Shown: positions 1 to 9,860, counted from the first letter of the stretch. The stretch: 64,000 bases of DNA from Serratia marcescens (GCF_006715005.1 NZ_VFMJ01000001.1:3286001-3350000), one strand, 5' to 3'. Numbers and translations are program-made. Notes: generated from the sequence alone by a model not told the origin.

Positions 1-1059
1 CAGTTTCTTGATCAGATCTTCTGACGCATAGCCCAGTTTTAAATCCAGCTTCTCTTTCCATGACAGCGTGTCTTTAAATTTCTCATCGCCTTGAGCCTGC
101 CGCAAAACATCGGCCTGTTTCCCGCCGCTGTTAAACGTCAGGATCGAACCGATAGCCGTACTGTCCAGACCATTGGTGACGACCTGCTTGATCTGGTCTA
201 CCGAAGCCGCCAAGGTTTCCGACTGGCCCAGCCAGGCCTGCCCTTTCATCAGCATGCCGTCGTAGGCAGCACCTATCTGGTTCAGCTGCTGCTTGAACGC
301 CAGGGCATTCTGCAGATCCTTCTCGGTAAATATCAGGCCATCCCGGCGGGCTTGATCCTTGAGCCTTTGAACTTCACTGGTCGTGTTGCGCAGATAGCTG
401 AGAAGATCGGGCGAAAGGCCCAATTTGTTGGCAAACAGCGCCTGCTGCCCAGCAGGGAGTGATTGCATAGCGCGGTTGAGGTCGTTAATCAGCTTGCCTA
501 CATCGGCCAGGCCATCCTTGGTTTCACTGATCCCTATCCCCCGCTGTTTCAGCAAGGCGAGAAAGCCATCATTACGGCCGTGTACAGCATCATTCGCCTT
601 TTCAAATAACTCACTGACCGATCCTTCCGCAGCCTCACGCGCGCTGCCGTTTTCAATCATGGCGCCAGTCAGTTCCTGAAAGGCGTCCGCCGTCATGCTG
701 ACGTTTTTTGCAACGGTATCGATCCGGTAGCCGGCGTTGGCAAAATTGGTCAGGTTGTTTTTAACAACGTTGACGACCGCTGCAGCGCCACCCAGCCCGA
801 GGGTTAATCCACCGACCATTTTGAGCGGCGGGACCAAATCGCCGATGAATTGGACGCCGCTTCTGGCATTTTTAGCCAACACATCAAAACGGCTGCCCAA
901 ATCGTCAAGGTTATCTCTGGATTCCTGACCGCCCAACGCCAACGCATCGCGCGTTCTGTCCAACAGCGGATTGAGGTGCTTTACAATTTCCTCAATCCGC
1001 AGAATTGCGGCTGACGCCTCATCATTAGCCGTCAGCTCAAAGTCGAATGAGTTGGCCAT
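1..1059 (-). CDS. Tail tape measure protein (partial, C-terminus outside window)
   Basis: The minus strand is open from an ATG at 1059 to the window edge, giving 353 residues beginning MANSFDFELTANDEASAA. It starts in a TAATG overlap with the end of the frameshifted chaperone gene, the normal order in long-tailed phages. The protein is helical and Ala/Leu-rich, with a short Gly/Ala hydrophobic stretch near residues 88-100. Tape measures set tail length and are packed inside the tube. The family call rests on position and composition. The plus-strand ORFs in this interval are shadows. Confidence 0.8.
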   Translation of the reverse strand, partial: MANSFDFELTANDEASAAILRIEEIVKHLNPLLDRTRDALALGGQESRDNLDDLGSRFDVLAKNARSGVQFIGDLVPPLKMVGGLTLGLGGAAAVVNVVKNNLTNFANAGYRIDTVAKNVSMTADAFQELTGAMIENGSAREAAEGSVSELFEKANDAVHGRNDGFLALLKQRGIGISETKDGLADVGKLINDLNRAMQSLPAGQQALFANKLGLSPDLLSYLRNTTSEVQRLKDQARRDGLIFTEKDLQNALAFKQQLNQIGAAYDGMLMKGQAWLGQSETLAASVDQIKQVVTNGLDSTAIGSILTFNSGGKQADVLRQAQGDEKFKDTLSWKEKLDLKLGYASEDLIKKL

Positions 1060-1220
1060 TACTTGCCCGCCTTAAGCTTTTCTATCCGACGGGCCTGAAC
1101 GGCCCAAAAATCCAACCGGGTACGGGTCAGGGACCACGCATCCTGCGGCCCCCACCCGTAATACTTCGTCACCTCAGCAGCTAGTTGCTGCCATCCGCCG
1201 AGGGATCGAAGGTCAAAAAA
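1059..1220 (-). CDS. Tail assembly chaperone, -1 frameshift extension
   Basis: Downstream of the chaperone ORF a second frame stays open from the slippery run at 1214-1220 to a TAA at 1059-1061. It encodes about 53 residues that include KYYGWGPQDAWSLT and end in a basic helix. There is no good independent start, and this frame is -1 to the upstream gene. This is the arrangement of the paired chaperones (G/GT type) of long-tailed phages, in which a minority fused product binds the tape measure. The fusion is inferred from sequence only. Confidence 0.7.
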   Translation of the reverse strand, partial: FFDLRSLGGWQQLAAEVTKYYGWGPQDAWSLTRTRLDFWAVQARRIEKLKAGK

Positions 1221-1471
1221 GACATCAAGTAGTCCTCACACTTCCTGTAATCGGTGTAAGCCATGCCACTCAACACTTTTTCAGTTACGCCCGAGTTCAA
1301 CGCCAGCAGCAGCTTCATGGCTGCCATGCCATTCTTGCTGCGCTGCGTTTCATAGAACTGCTCAACCTCAGCCAGGGCAGGTTCTTTCAGTTCGAGGCTC
1401 TCGTAGCGGGTGTTGCCCATCTCCAGCGCTTTACTGAGTACGATCGTTTTAGTTTTATCAAGCACTGCCAT
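1181..1471 (-). CDS. Tail assembly chaperone, short form (Mu gp41-like)
   Basis: This 96-residue protein lies between the tail tube and tape measure genes, the fixed place of tail assembly chaperones. It has the helical acidic make-up of the Mu gp41/TAC_7 group (LALNSGVTEKVLSGM is a recognisable core). The chaperone keeps the tape measure soluble while the tube polymerises. Near its 3' end it carries an in-frame T TTT TTG heptamer, where ribosomes probably shift to make a longer product. Confidence 0.7.
   Translation of the reverse strand: MAVLDKTKTIVLSKALEMGNTRYESLELKEPALAEVEQFYETQRSKNGMAAMKLLLALNSGVTEKVLSGMAYTDYRKCEDYLMSFLTFDPSADGSN
1214..1220 (-). promoter_or_regulatory. Slippery heptamer for programmed -1 frameshift
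   Basis: On the minus strand the heptamer TTTTTTG is read as T TTT TTG in the chaperone frame, which fits the X XXY YYZ rule. A -1 slip enters a frame open to position 1059, where it stops against the tape measure start. Recoding is known for tail chaperones of many phages. Its use here is inferred. Confidence 0.65.
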
Positions 1472-1472
1472 A

Positions 1473-1841
1473 TCAATACTCCGTTACCGAGCCGCCTTCC
1501 CAGCGAACATCAAACACCGCTTCTTCGCTATCAACATCCTGCGTATTCACGGACCACATGTTTTCGCCGATCACTGTTTTGCCGTTGGCCAGCTCGACGA
1601 CCACCGTGACGTTGGTGGAATCGTTGATTTTAGCGATCGACGTTCCGCCGCTGTCACGTGCCTGGTAGGAAATAAACGGCGCCCGCGGCTTTTCTTTGTA
1701 ACCGTGCACCGTATCCATCCCGGTCAACGTGGAGCGCTCCACTTTACCGGGACTGTATTTGAACTGGCCGGCAACCATGACCGTTACACCGTCGATGGTA
1801 ACGTACGCGGTCCCGGCCAGGCGGTTAGTTGTATCTCCCAT
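1473..1841 (-). CDS. Tail tube protein (Mu gpM-like)
   Basis: This is a 122-residue beta-rich protein containing AGTAYVTIDGVTVMVAGQF and GMDTVHGYKE, typical of the Mu-type tail tube family. It lies directly downstream of the sheath gene with a 9-base gap and just before the chaperone, matching the order sheath, tube, chaperone, tape measure in contractile tails. It would form the inner tube that is driven into the cell when the sheath contracts. Confidence 0.85.
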   Translation of the reverse strand: MGDTTNRLAGTAYVTIDGVTVMVAGQFKYSPGKVERSTLTGMDTVHGYKEKPRAPFISYQARDSGGTSIAKINDSTNVTVVVELANGKTVIGENMWSVNTQDVDSEEAVFDVRWEGGSVTEY

Positions 1842-1850
1842 GAATCCCCC

Positions 1851-3356
1851 TTAGGCCGCGGTCTGCGCGCGTCGCCATTGATTGAGTAGTGCGAAAATTT
1901 CCAGTTGGTCGATCAACGTGCCCGTCCACAGCACATCGATCCGCTTGGTATTGCTGCTGTTACGCTCCACCAGCAACGTCTCGGCAAATGCCGCGGCATC
2001 CTGCACATAGCCGTTATATTCCAGCGTGCGATACTGGGCGATCAGCTCCGCGCGGATCACGTTGGGTGTCACAATCGCGGAGCCTGGCGCAAAGCGGGTA
2101 CCGTCGTTAGCCAACTTCATACGGCCGAACTTGGAAGTGATTTGCGTGCGCAGGAAACGGGTCACGAACATCAGCAGATAGAGCGTTTCAATGTTCAGAT
2201 AGCTGTCATCTGCATCGCCGAACTTGTTCTTCTGGTAGGTGGTGATGGTCTTTTCAACCTGCACAGAACCATCATCAGCGACCGTAAACGTTGAGATACC
2301 GCTATACAGCAGATTATTGCGTTCAGTCAGCATGAAGCGGGATTCCAGCGGCGGGGCCAGTACACCACTGATCGTCAACGTCTGCGTTGGACGGCCCGGA
2401 TCGTTCCGCAGGCTCGGCGCAATCGCCCCGGTCAACGCTGCCGCCCAAAGATAAGTGGGCGTCGGTGATCCGTTGATCCCCAGCAGCGTCTCATGCTGGT
2501 TATTGCGTGCTTCGCCGGCGGCGGACAAAGAACCATACGTGCCTGCCAGCGCACCGAATGAATGGCCATAGAGCTGCTGTGCGTAAGACCAGCGGCCGGT
2601 GGCATCTGACAGGAACTCTTTCACGGCATCCAGCGACGTGGTGTCCGTGTAGGGGTTGACGATGAAGTCAAATGCGCGATCTTGCAGATTACCCAGCGGC
2701 TCAGTCAGAGACGGCGCACCGGCACCGCCGGCCATTGGCGTTACCTTCAACTCCATGCCCTGCGGGGTTTCCTCACCGCCGGCGGCACCCTGATAATTGA
2801 GGCGAATATCGATACTGTTGCCGTGCGCACCTTTATTTTTCGCCGTCAGGTTCACCGTATCGGTGGCTGTGGTATCCACGACAGCAGTAACCGGCAGCTT
2901 GCTTTGACCGTTGATCGCCGCTGCAATCGCCGCGGACACGGCAACCTTATCGTCGGTACTGACGACCGTGAGCTGAACGCGCATACCGGCAATGTAGAGC
3001 GACAAAACGCCGGTCGTGGCCGCCGCTGTCAGCACCTGTAATTTACCGGCTGCCGCTGTGGTTCCGGTGGTGCCATCCGATAACGGCAGGATCCAGATTT
3101 CCGCAGAAATGTCGTTGGCCAGATACGCTGCCATCATGTTGTGCAACATGGAGCCGTTACCGCAGATGCCAGCTACCGCCGATTCAGAAGAAACTTTCTG
3201 CGGGATGCCTGGCGTTGCCGTCGCCGTTGACAGCATTTGCCCGATCAGCAGCGTGCGCTGTACTGCAGTCGCGGTATTCGCCATCGAGTTATCAAACTCG
3301 GCGTAGAAAAACGGTGCACGCTGATTTGAAGGGATGCGAGTAAATGGAACGGTCAT
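1851..3356 (-). CDS. Contractile tail sheath protein (Mu gpL-like)
   Basis: The 501-residue protein starts MTVPFTRIPSNQRAPFFYAE and has the sheath features NGSMLHNMMAAYL, then a variable middle domain, then FDFIVNPYTD and NNQHETLLGINGSP. Its length and layout match Mu gpL-type sheaths. The start ATG overlaps the end of the DUF2635 gene by 4 bases. A sheath gene means a myovirus tail, in contrast to the lambda-type head genes next to it. Confidence 0.92.
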   Translation of the reverse strand: MTVPFTRIPSNQRAPFFYAEFDNSMANTATAVQRTLLIGQMLSTATATPGIPQKVSSESAVAGICGNGSMLHNMMAAYLANDISAEIWILPLSDGTTGTTAAAGKLQVLTAAATTGVLSLYIAGMRVQLTVVSTDDKVAVSAAIAAAINGQSKLPVTAVVDTTATDTVNLTAKNKGAHGNSIDIRLNYQGAAGGEETPQGMELKVTPMAGGAGAPSLTEPLGNLQDRAFDFIVNPYTDTTSLDAVKEFLSDATGRWSYAQQLYGHSFGALAGTYGSLSAAGEARNNQHETLLGINGSPTPTYLWAAALTGAIAPSLRNDPGRPTQTLTISGVLAPPLESRFMLTERNNLLYSGISTFTVADDGSVQVEKTITTYQKNKFGDADDSYLNIETLYLLMFVTRFLRTQITSKFGRMKLANDGTRFAPGSAIVTPNVIRAELIAQYRTLEYNGYVQDAAAFAETLLVERNSSNTKRIDVLWTGTLIDQLEIFALLNQWRRAQTAA

Positions 3357-3547
3357 TGATCACTCTCCTGACTTTTCTTCCCCGCCACCGGCTTAACCGA
3401 TGCGTTAGGGTCGAATTTTTGTACATCGCCATCCTTCAGGCGGCGCCCCCAAAAAATATTATCGGGAACCTGTTCGCCGGATTCCGGCAAAAAAGTGCCC
3501 TTGACCGGATCACGCACAATGCGCCCCGGTACGGGTTTCACAAACAT
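3353..3547 (-). CDS. DUF2635 protein (Mu gp38-like)
   Basis: This is a 64-residue protein beginning MFVKPVPGRIVRDPVKGTFL, which is the DUF2635 signature found immediately before the sheath gene in Mu-like tails. Its function is unknown. The 4-base overlap with the sheath gene suggests coupled translation and a role in tail assembly. Confidence 0.85.
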   Translation of the reverse strand: MFVKPVPGRIVRDPVKGTFLPESGEQVPDNIFWGRRLKDGDVQKFDPNASVKPVAGKKSQESDQ

Positions 3548-3551
3548 AGGG

Positions 3552-4094
3552 TTACTCCAGATCGATTTTTACGAGTGGTTCAGGGGTGCCATCCGGCATG
3601 GAGATCGTGACGTCAATTCCCTCAAGCGGAGAAGCATCAATTTCATAAAACTCTTCGGGGCCCTGATAGTATTCGATATCCAGTTCCATCAGTAACTGGG
3701 CGGTGTGCCCTTCGCCGCCGGCGTCCACATCAATGGTCGAACGTACCTGCAGAAACTGCTGAATTTTTCGCGTCAGTTCATAGCTATTGATGACCGCGCG
3801 CTCTACCTGCTCGCGTAGCTGCTCCAGCGCTTCTTCGGCTTTTTCTGCCCCGTTGTCCTCCGCCGCATCGTCCAATTCCTGCAGACGGCCGGTGATGCGG
3901 ACCGTAGTCACCGTGTTGAACTGGGGCACATTGCGCCCCAGCGAATTCTTCACGTCGATCGGTGTCTGCACCAGGAGAACAGGATACATATCCGCAGTGG
4001 TGGGCCAGTCCCGAGGTGAATAAACCCGATCGGCGGCATCGGTCTTATTCTTCAACGCTTCAATGACCAGCAACCGGACTCCTCTCGGGTTCAT
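3552..4094 (-). CDS. Probable tail terminator (Mu gp37-like position)
   Basis: The 180-residue acidic protein contains DWPTTADMYPVLLVQTP and a long central helix (EKAEEALEQLREQVERAV). It lies between the FII-like joining gene and DUF2635, where Mu has gp37 and other phages have a tail terminator. The start overlaps the FII-like gene by 4 bases. The assignment is mainly from gene order and size, and similarity to the DUF1834 group is suspected but not proven. Confidence 0.55.
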   Translation of the reverse strand: MNPRGVRLLVIEALKNKTDAADRVYSPRDWPTTADMYPVLLVQTPIDVKNSLGRNVPQFNTVTTVRITGRLQELDDAAEDNGAEKAEEALEQLREQVERAVINSYELTRKIQQFLQVRSTIDVDAGGEGHTAQLLMELDIEYYQGPEEFYEIDASPLEGIDVTISMPDGTPEPLVKIDLE

Positions 4095-4437
4095 GATTTC
4101 ACCTTGTTGAGAATTAGCTTCGTCCCGCCGTGGCTATCAGGTTGAACATCCGCTACGGCAAAGAGCGTATTGACCGGCACCCCACCAACGATGCCGACCA
4201 ATACCCGGTCCCCCTGTTTAGGCGCTGCCCGGAACTGACTATCACGCACACCCAGCACAGGATTGGTGGTGTTAATAGTGCTGCCATCGTCCAGCGGATC
4301 GACCTCTTGCGTATAGGCTCGATCGAATATGCCGCTAATGGTGTAAGGCTCCGCGCCGCCGCCAGGGCGATACTCAACCGGGTCACCAAAAACGCCGTGC
4401 AACGGCGCCAGCAAATGCTGATCCCAGTTGATTCCCA

Positions 4438-4438
<1 letters not shown>
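4091..4438 (-). CDS. Head-tail joining protein (gpFII-like)
   Basis: The 115-residue protein starts MGINWDQHLLAPLHGVFGDP and ends with VADVQPDSHGGTKLIL. It matches lambda gpFII in length, in the opening LLxPLHxVFG pattern and in gene order (gpE, FI, FII). It would attach to the connector to make the tail-docking surface. It overlaps the upstream FI-like stop. Confidence 0.75.
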
Positions 4439-4923
<485 letters not shown>

Positions 4924-4924
4924 A

Positions 4925-5974
4925 TCACACCACCGTCGCGCAGAGTGCAGCATTTACCCGGCTTGGGATAACCAACGGAGCTGACTGCATCATCAGCAGG
5001 CGTTGCGCCGGATCTTCTTTCACCCAGGTCTTAGGGGCATAGGCCAGAGGGCCATAGTTGAAAGCGGGATCGAGGATTACGCCAAACGCACGAGTCCCCA
5101 TCAGATCAGCGCCAGACATAATGACGGCACCGTCAGGGATCATCGGTTTTTCGACATTGTCCAGCGGGTCAATGAACCAGTCGTTATACAGCCACAGGTC
5201 GAAGTTGCCCCAGCGGCCTTTATAAACGGCCCCTTTCTGCACCTGCGCACCGGCATTAATCTGGTTGCCGAACGGGCTCAACGCAGGGAAGGTGATGGCG
5301 TTGTCCTTGATCGTGGTATCCAGTCGGAATGCTTTCCACGCCTTGTTGGTGAAAATGATGTCCGTCGGTACCGCGCCGGAATTTTTAAGGATCAGCGTCT
5401 GCCACTCTTCAATGTCATCCGACGGCTGCGTGTTGGTAGCGCCGGCGGCCACCGTCAGCGGCCATTTATCGCTGCCACTGAGGGTGATGGTCAGATCCGG
5501 CGAACGGCCAAAATCCACCACCTTGGTTTCATAACCTTCACCGTTCACGGTGACTTTCCCTGACACCATGGCGCTGCTGGCCATCCATTCAAGACGGCGG
5601 TTAATCATGTCGATCTGATCTGCCATCTCGAACTGCAGGTTCAGCATTTCGCGCTCTGCCGCGGTAAATTCACCGCCGATGCGTTCGCCAATCTGCCGGC
5701 GGATCGGTTTACGCAGATCCGGGGCGCGCTTGTCTTTGATGTATGCCGGCTTAAAGGTATTGGTCTGGTATTTGCGACTCTCGACCAGTTTACCTTCCAC
5801 CAGCGGCGATACGAATGGCGCCATACGACGCAGACCCACGTCCACATCGATAGCAACCTCTTCCGTCTCGTAAGTCACCACGTTCGGGAAGAAGCGATCC
5901 AGAAGCCAGTTTTGGCTGGTTTTCAGGTTAGGGACGACCTGGACCAGCACGCTGGTATCAAAAATGTTTTCCAT
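4925..5974 (-). CDS. Major capsid protein (lambda gpE family)
   Basis: The protein is 349 residues (lambda gpE is 341). It starts [20 protein letters not shown] and includes [30 protein letters not shown] and a C-terminal [15 protein letters not shown], all typical of the Phage_cap_E family. It follows the decoration protein gene as in lambda. It forms the icosahedral shell. Confidence 0.93.
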   Translation of the reverse strand: MENIFDTSVLVQVVPNLKTSQNWLLDRFFPNVVTYETEEVAIDVDVGLRRMAPFVSPLVEGKLVESRKYQTNTFKPAYIKDKRAPDLRKPIRRQIGERIGGEFTAAEREMLNLQFEMADQIDMINRRLEWMASSAMVSGKVTVNGEGYETKVVDFGRSPDLTITLSGSDKWPLTVAAGATNTQPSDDIEEWQTLILKNSGAVPTDIIFTNKAWKAFRLDTTIKDNAITFPALSPFGNQINAGAQVQKGAVYKGRWGNFDLWLYNDWFIDPLDNVEKPMIPDGAVIMSGADLMGTRAFGVILDPAFNYGPLAYAPKTWVKEDPAQRLLMMQSAPLVIPSRVNAALCATVV

Positions 5975-6075
5975 ATTCAGTCTCTTTATGATGCCGGCAC
6001 CGTGGCCGGCCAGAATTCAGGACGAGTGCAACCCTGCCAAAGAACTGGCATCAGTTACGTTTCAAAGGGGTTAGA

Positions 6076-6477
6076 TCAGGATACCGGCGACTGGATGCTA
6101 TCGCGTAGGAAGATGGCCAACGGGCGGAATTGCGCTTTCAGTTCAGCAATGGTCCAGGTCGCGTCGAAGATCAGGCGATGCTGGTTAAACTCGCCCATCA
6201 GATACACACCGCCAGTTTGTGCTGTGGTTGTGGTGTCTACGTTATCGACCAAAATGGCAGATGGCTTTTCACTGCCGTCGGTGGCGTCTTTTTTGCTCGG
6301 GATATACGCGCCGGTAGCGGTGACCACACCGAGTACCGTCCCACGTTTAAGCGCCCCTGAAACACCGATCGTGACCGAGTCAGTGACCAGCTGTAACGGG
6401 CCGGAAACCAGCTGATCGGGTACGAACAGCGAACTGTTCATGCCCGGAGCGAATTGATTTTGTCCAAACTGGTCCAT
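6076..6477 (-). CDS. Head decoration protein (gpD family)
   Basis: The 133-residue protein has the HDPD pattern: a start-proximal FVPDQLVSGP, then ALKRGTVLGVVT and GVYLMGEFNQHRLIFD. Trimers of gpD stabilise the expanded capsid. It sits between the scaffold-like gene and the capsid gene, overlapping the scaffold stop by one base. Confidence 0.88.
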   Translation of the reverse strand: MDQFGQNQFAPGMNSSLFVPDQLVSGPLQLVTDSVTIGVSGALKRGTVLGVVTATGAYIPSKKDATDGSEKPSAILVDNVDTTTTAQTGGVYLMGEFNQHRLIFDATWTIAELKAQFRPLAIFLRDSIQSPVS

Positions 6478-7085
6478 TACTTGTTACCTCGTGCAGTGTC
6501 ATAGAGACTGGTCATTTTACTTACCAGCGCATTTTTACCCGTTGCAGGCTTCTCGCCGTCGGGCCCCAATCGTGCCTGCTCAGATTCACGCATCCGGGCA
6601 TCCAGCGACTTTCTACCTTGTGGCTGCGGGGCTACGGCGCCCACCGTCGCCAGCGTGTCGATGGCTTCACGCGCACTCATCCGGGTATTGAAAGCCAGGT
6701 GAGCGGCCATGTCCGGGCGGCCGGCGGCATGCTTACTGCCAAAAATGGCGGCGCAACGTTTCCGCTCTGCCCGGCGACCTTTTTTCACATCGCGGTTTTC
6801 ACCCTCTTCCGCGTCTTCGTCGTCTTCGTCGTCTTCTTCAGCACGACGGGATTTAGCCTTTTTGCCTTTTTCCTTGTCGTCATCATCGTCCTCGGCGTCA
6901 GGTTCACGATCGTCGTCGTCTTCCATGTCTTCGCGATCGTCATCGTCTTCAGCGTCCTCCTCGTCATCGCGCTCCTCTTCCGCGCGACGGGATTTCGCTT
7001 TTTTACTTTTTTCTTTGTCGTCGTCCTCTTCCTCAGACGCTTTTTTCTTGAGGCCGAGAAGATGGGCAAACTTGAAATGAGACAT
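6477..7085 (-). CDS. Scaffold-like head assembly protein with acidic repeats
   Basis: This 202-residue, highly charged protein lies between the prohead protease and gpD. Residues 18-105 alternate runs of Asp/Glu with two copies of a basic KAKSRRAEE block. The C-terminal part (CAAIFGSKHAAGRPDMAAHL and REAIDTL) is the helical motif usually found at the C-terminus of protease-scaffold proteins of lambdoid phages. In lambda the scaffold Nu3 is nested in the protease gene; here it seems to be a separate gene. The acidic repeat is probably flexible. Role inferred. Confidence 0.6.
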   Translation of the reverse strand: MSHFKFAHLLGLKKKASEEEDDDKEKSKKAKSRRAEEERDDEEDAEDDDDREDMEDDDDREPDAEDDDDDKEKGKKAKSRRAEEDDEDDEDAEEGENRDVKKGRRAERKRCAAIFGSKHAAGRPDMAAHLAFNTRMSAREAIDTLATVGAVAPQPQGRKSLDARMRESEQARLGPDGEKPATGKNALVSKMTSLYDTARGNK

Positions 7086-7088
7086 ACG

Positions 7089-7949
7089 TTAAGCTCCTGC
7101 TTCATTGATTAATTTTCGGAATGCGGCATCAGGGGTCATCACCGCATCGGCAAGCCCCAACTTGACGCCATCAGCCGCCAGGAAACAGGCAGCCTGGGTG
7201 TTACGGATAGTTTTTTCAGTGATCCCCCGGTTACGGGCTACCGTGCTGACAAAAAGCCTACCCATCGCATCTACATCATCTTGAATCGCGGCGCGGGCCT
7301 GATCGCTCAATTTGACGTAGGGGTTGCTCTCGGCTTTGCGGTCACCGTAGGTGATGATGGTGACCGCCAGGCCGTCTTCTTTAATTCGCTGTGACCAGTC
7401 ACAATGAATGACGATCACCCCGACCGAACCGACACCACCGGTGCGCGGTACATGAATGCGATCTGCCGCGCTGGCGATGGCATACGCTGCGGAATACGCA
7501 TTTTCGGTAAGGATGGCGTGGATCGGTTTTGAACCGCGGGCGTGATAAATTTCATCCACCAGATCGAAACAGCCGGCTACCTCACCGCCGGGAGAATCGA
7601 TATCGAGGCAGATTCCGCTTACTTCGGGGTCACTGATCGCGGTCAGGAACGACTGCCTGATCCCGTCGTAGCCCGTCATACCGCTGTAGGGTCGCAGACT
7701 GCCCAACTTCTGAACCAATGTCCCCTGCACGGGGATCACCGCGATACCGCCAACTACGTCATAGCCGGCGTCCTGTTTACGTGCCTTTCGGGTAAAACTT
7801 TCATCATCCCCCAGCCAGTCAGATGCCAGCGTGTTGATGCGGGTTATCCCGAACCGGTCCATCATGGCGGCCATAACCACTTCGGCCTTTTGCGGGTGCA
7901 GCGCCAGCGGCGTGTTAAACAGCCGCTGCGCCAGATGCGGTAAATTCAC
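7089..7949 (-). CDS. Prohead protease, S49 family (gpC-like)
   Basis: The 286-residue SppA-like serine protease has DIDSPGGEVAG near 117-126, the nucleophile region ENAYSAAYAIASAADRI with likely Ser153, and TYGDRKAESNP with likely Lys205 as general base. It lies between portal and scaffold as in lambda. It would process portal and scaffold during head maturation. It is shorter than lambda gpC because the scaffold domain is encoded separately. Confidence 0.9.
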   Translation of the reverse strand: MNLPHLAQRLFNTPLALHPQKAEVVMAAMMDRFGITRINTLASDWLGDDESFTRKARKQDAGYDVVGGIAVIPVQGTLVQKLGSLRPYSGMTGYDGIRQSFLTAISDPEVSGICLDIDSPGGEVAGCFDLVDEIYHARGSKPIHAILTENAYSAAYAIASAADRIHVPRTGGVGSVGVIVIHCDWSQRIKEDGLAVTIITYGDRKAESNPYVKLSDQARAAIQDDVDAMGRLFVSTVARNRGITEKTIRNTQAACFLAADGVKLGLADAVMTPDAAFRKLINEAGA

Positions 7950-9589
7950 TCTGCCTCCGGATCTCTAATTGTTTCAGGTGCCAGGATTTCAGCCTGTGCC
8001 CAGCTCGGAACCGGGAGCCCCCGCTCTTTGAAGGCGGCAATCTCGCGCGCACGCTGATCCAGCATTTCTTCCCAGTCCTCGCCGGCGTTTTCCGCCGATT
8101 CCATTTCCAGCGTTGAAAGCCCGGCATCCATACCCAGAATTGCACCTTTCTTCTCCGCCACCGGGTCCACCCAGCCACGACCAGGCCCCATCCAGCGAGC
8201 ACGGCAATACGCCGCCCTGGCGTCCAGAAAGTGCGGTGCACCACTGGGCAGCGGTAGGTCTTCCGTATCGTGGATTTCTTCAATAAAAGCGGACAGGATC
8301 GGCTGGGCGAACCCCACAGAAAAATCATCACGCCGGCGGGTCAGTGTCTTCCACGCCTCCAGCATCGCAGAGCGTGCCGAACTGTAGTTAACATCTGACC
8401 AATCTTGCGTGACCTGCTGCGTTGACAGGCCCGTTGCCGCGGCGATATTGCGCAGCGCTGCACTTTCAAACACCTCAAAATTGCTGTGCGGGCGCGCAGC
8501 TGTTACCGTCTCAATTTTTTCGCCTGGGTACATGATCGGCAACCTAGCACCATTTTGCAGAGAGATCCGCCGATCGTTATGGAATTCGACTCGCCCATCC
8601 TGATAAGCACCAATGGTGGTATCATCAAAAGCCTCACCCATCGCCGCTTCGACCATCTGGGGATCGTAGGGAGAGGTAATGTAGGCTCCAAATACGGCGT
8701 TCAGGATAGCTGCTTCAAGCTCCGACTGGTCATACTTGATGAGCATTTTCAGCCGCTGAACAACCGGCGTTAAAATCCCATTTCCCCGGTGTTGTGCGCC
8801 CCGCTCATGGTCATAATCATGGACCACATGCGGGCGGCCCCAACTTGTTTCCCGCGGGATACGCCGCCACGTCATCGTCTTGGCGCCGCTCCACCAATCG
8901 CCGATATGTGCTTCGCGGATGTGATACGCGATTGGCGCACCATCACCGTCAATTTCAACGCCACCGCGAACATTCGGCATGTCAAAGTTTTGCTGCGGGT
9001 TACTCAACCGGTCCGGATCGACGATTTGCACCGTTGTGGCATAGCGGCCACGCCCACGCCCCAGCCTGTCGGGGCGGTATTGCAGCACCGCCAACGCATC
9101 ACCATCAAGCAGTTTGTGGCGAAAGCCCAGACGCAGCATTTGAGACACGGTTTGTTTGCGCTCTACATCGCAAAAACGTCCCGGATCATTAGCCCATGAC
9201 CGCCAGTGAGCCTCAACCACCTTGCCATATTCATCTGCCCAGGTGGCGTCGAAGGCTGTATTACCAGTCATCAATGCCAACATGCGGTAGTCAGGCTTGA
9301 GGATGGGACGAAAGTTGGCGCCGACGGCGTTATCCAGCACGCGGGTAATGCTGCCGCTGGCCCAACCATCATTGCGCGCAAGATCTCGCACGCGGGAAAC
9401 AATGCGATCACGGTAGATATTGATCTCATTGTCGGGTGACCATAAGGCAGGCTGCCAGTTGGCCAACTGGTCGCTAAACGAATCCGCCGCATCGTAAGGC
9501 ACACGGCTGCCGCCCACCAGCATGGATGCCTTTGACCGCATCGGCGGTAGCGGCTGCCCATTCGGGCCTAAAATTTTGATGTCATTCAT
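7946..9589 (-). CDS. Portal protein (lambda gpB family)
   Basis: The 547-residue protein contains YDAADSFSDQLANWQP, SRVRDLARNDGWASGSITR and YSSARSAMLEAWKTLTRR, all typical of lambda-type portals. It forms the dodecameric ring at one vertex for DNA entry and tail joining. It overlaps both neighbours by a few bases, indicating coupled translation with gpW and the protease. Confidence 0.93.
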   Translation of the reverse strand: MNDIKILGPNGQPLPPMRSKASMLVGGSRVPYDAADSFSDQLANWQPALWSPDNEINIYRDRIVSRVRDLARNDGWASGSITRVLDNAVGANFRPILKPDYRMLALMTGNTAFDATWADEYGKVVEAHWRSWANDPGRFCDVERKQTVSQMLRLGFRHKLLDGDALAVLQYRPDRLGRGRGRYATTVQIVDPDRLSNPQQNFDMPNVRGGVEIDGDGAPIAYHIREAHIGDWWSGAKTMTWRRIPRETSWGRPHVVHDYDHERGAQHRGNGILTPVVQRLKMLIKYDQSELEAAILNAVFGAYITSPYDPQMVEAAMGEAFDDTTIGAYQDGRVEFHNDRRISLQNGARLPIMYPGEKIETVTAARPHSNFEVFESAALRNIAAATGLSTQQVTQDWSDVNYSSARSAMLEAWKTLTRRRDDFSVGFAQPILSAFIEEIHDTEDLPLPSGAPHFLDARAAYCRARWMGPGRGWVDPVAEKKGAILGMDAGLSTLEMESAENAGEDWEEMLDQRAREIAAFKERGLPVPSWAQAEILAPETIRDPEAE

Positions 9590-9852
9590 CAGAATCTAAA
9601 CCTCATTGGCCGACGTGGGCGGGGAACAATACCCAACTGCGCCTGCAGCAACTGGATCAGTGCCATCAGGTCCGCCATTGAGGCTTGTTGATATGAGACA
9701 GAGCGCGTGCCATCACCTTGCGTGTACGAGAACGACACACCGCGCGCGCCGGCTGCGAGGTCAATATAGGCCTGTTGCGCCTTTGCCAATGCGTCCTGCA
9801 ATTGCGCAGGCGTCATCGCACCGGCCAACAGGCTGGTGTTACGGTTAAACAT
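9589..9852 (-). CDS. Head-tail connector protein gpW
   Basis: The 87-residue protein has the gpW layout: MTPAQLQDALAKAQQAYIDL, then a short beta hairpin (GVSFSYTQGDGTRSVSYQQA), then a second helix. It sits between the terminase large subunit and portal as in lambda. It plugs the connector before tail attachment. Confidence 0.88.
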   Translation of the reverse strand: MFNRNTSLLAGAMTPAQLQDALAKAQQAYIDLAAGARGVSFSYTQGDGTRSVSYQQASMADLMALIQLLQAQLGIVPRPRRPMRFRF

Positions 9853-9860
9853 AGGGATCC

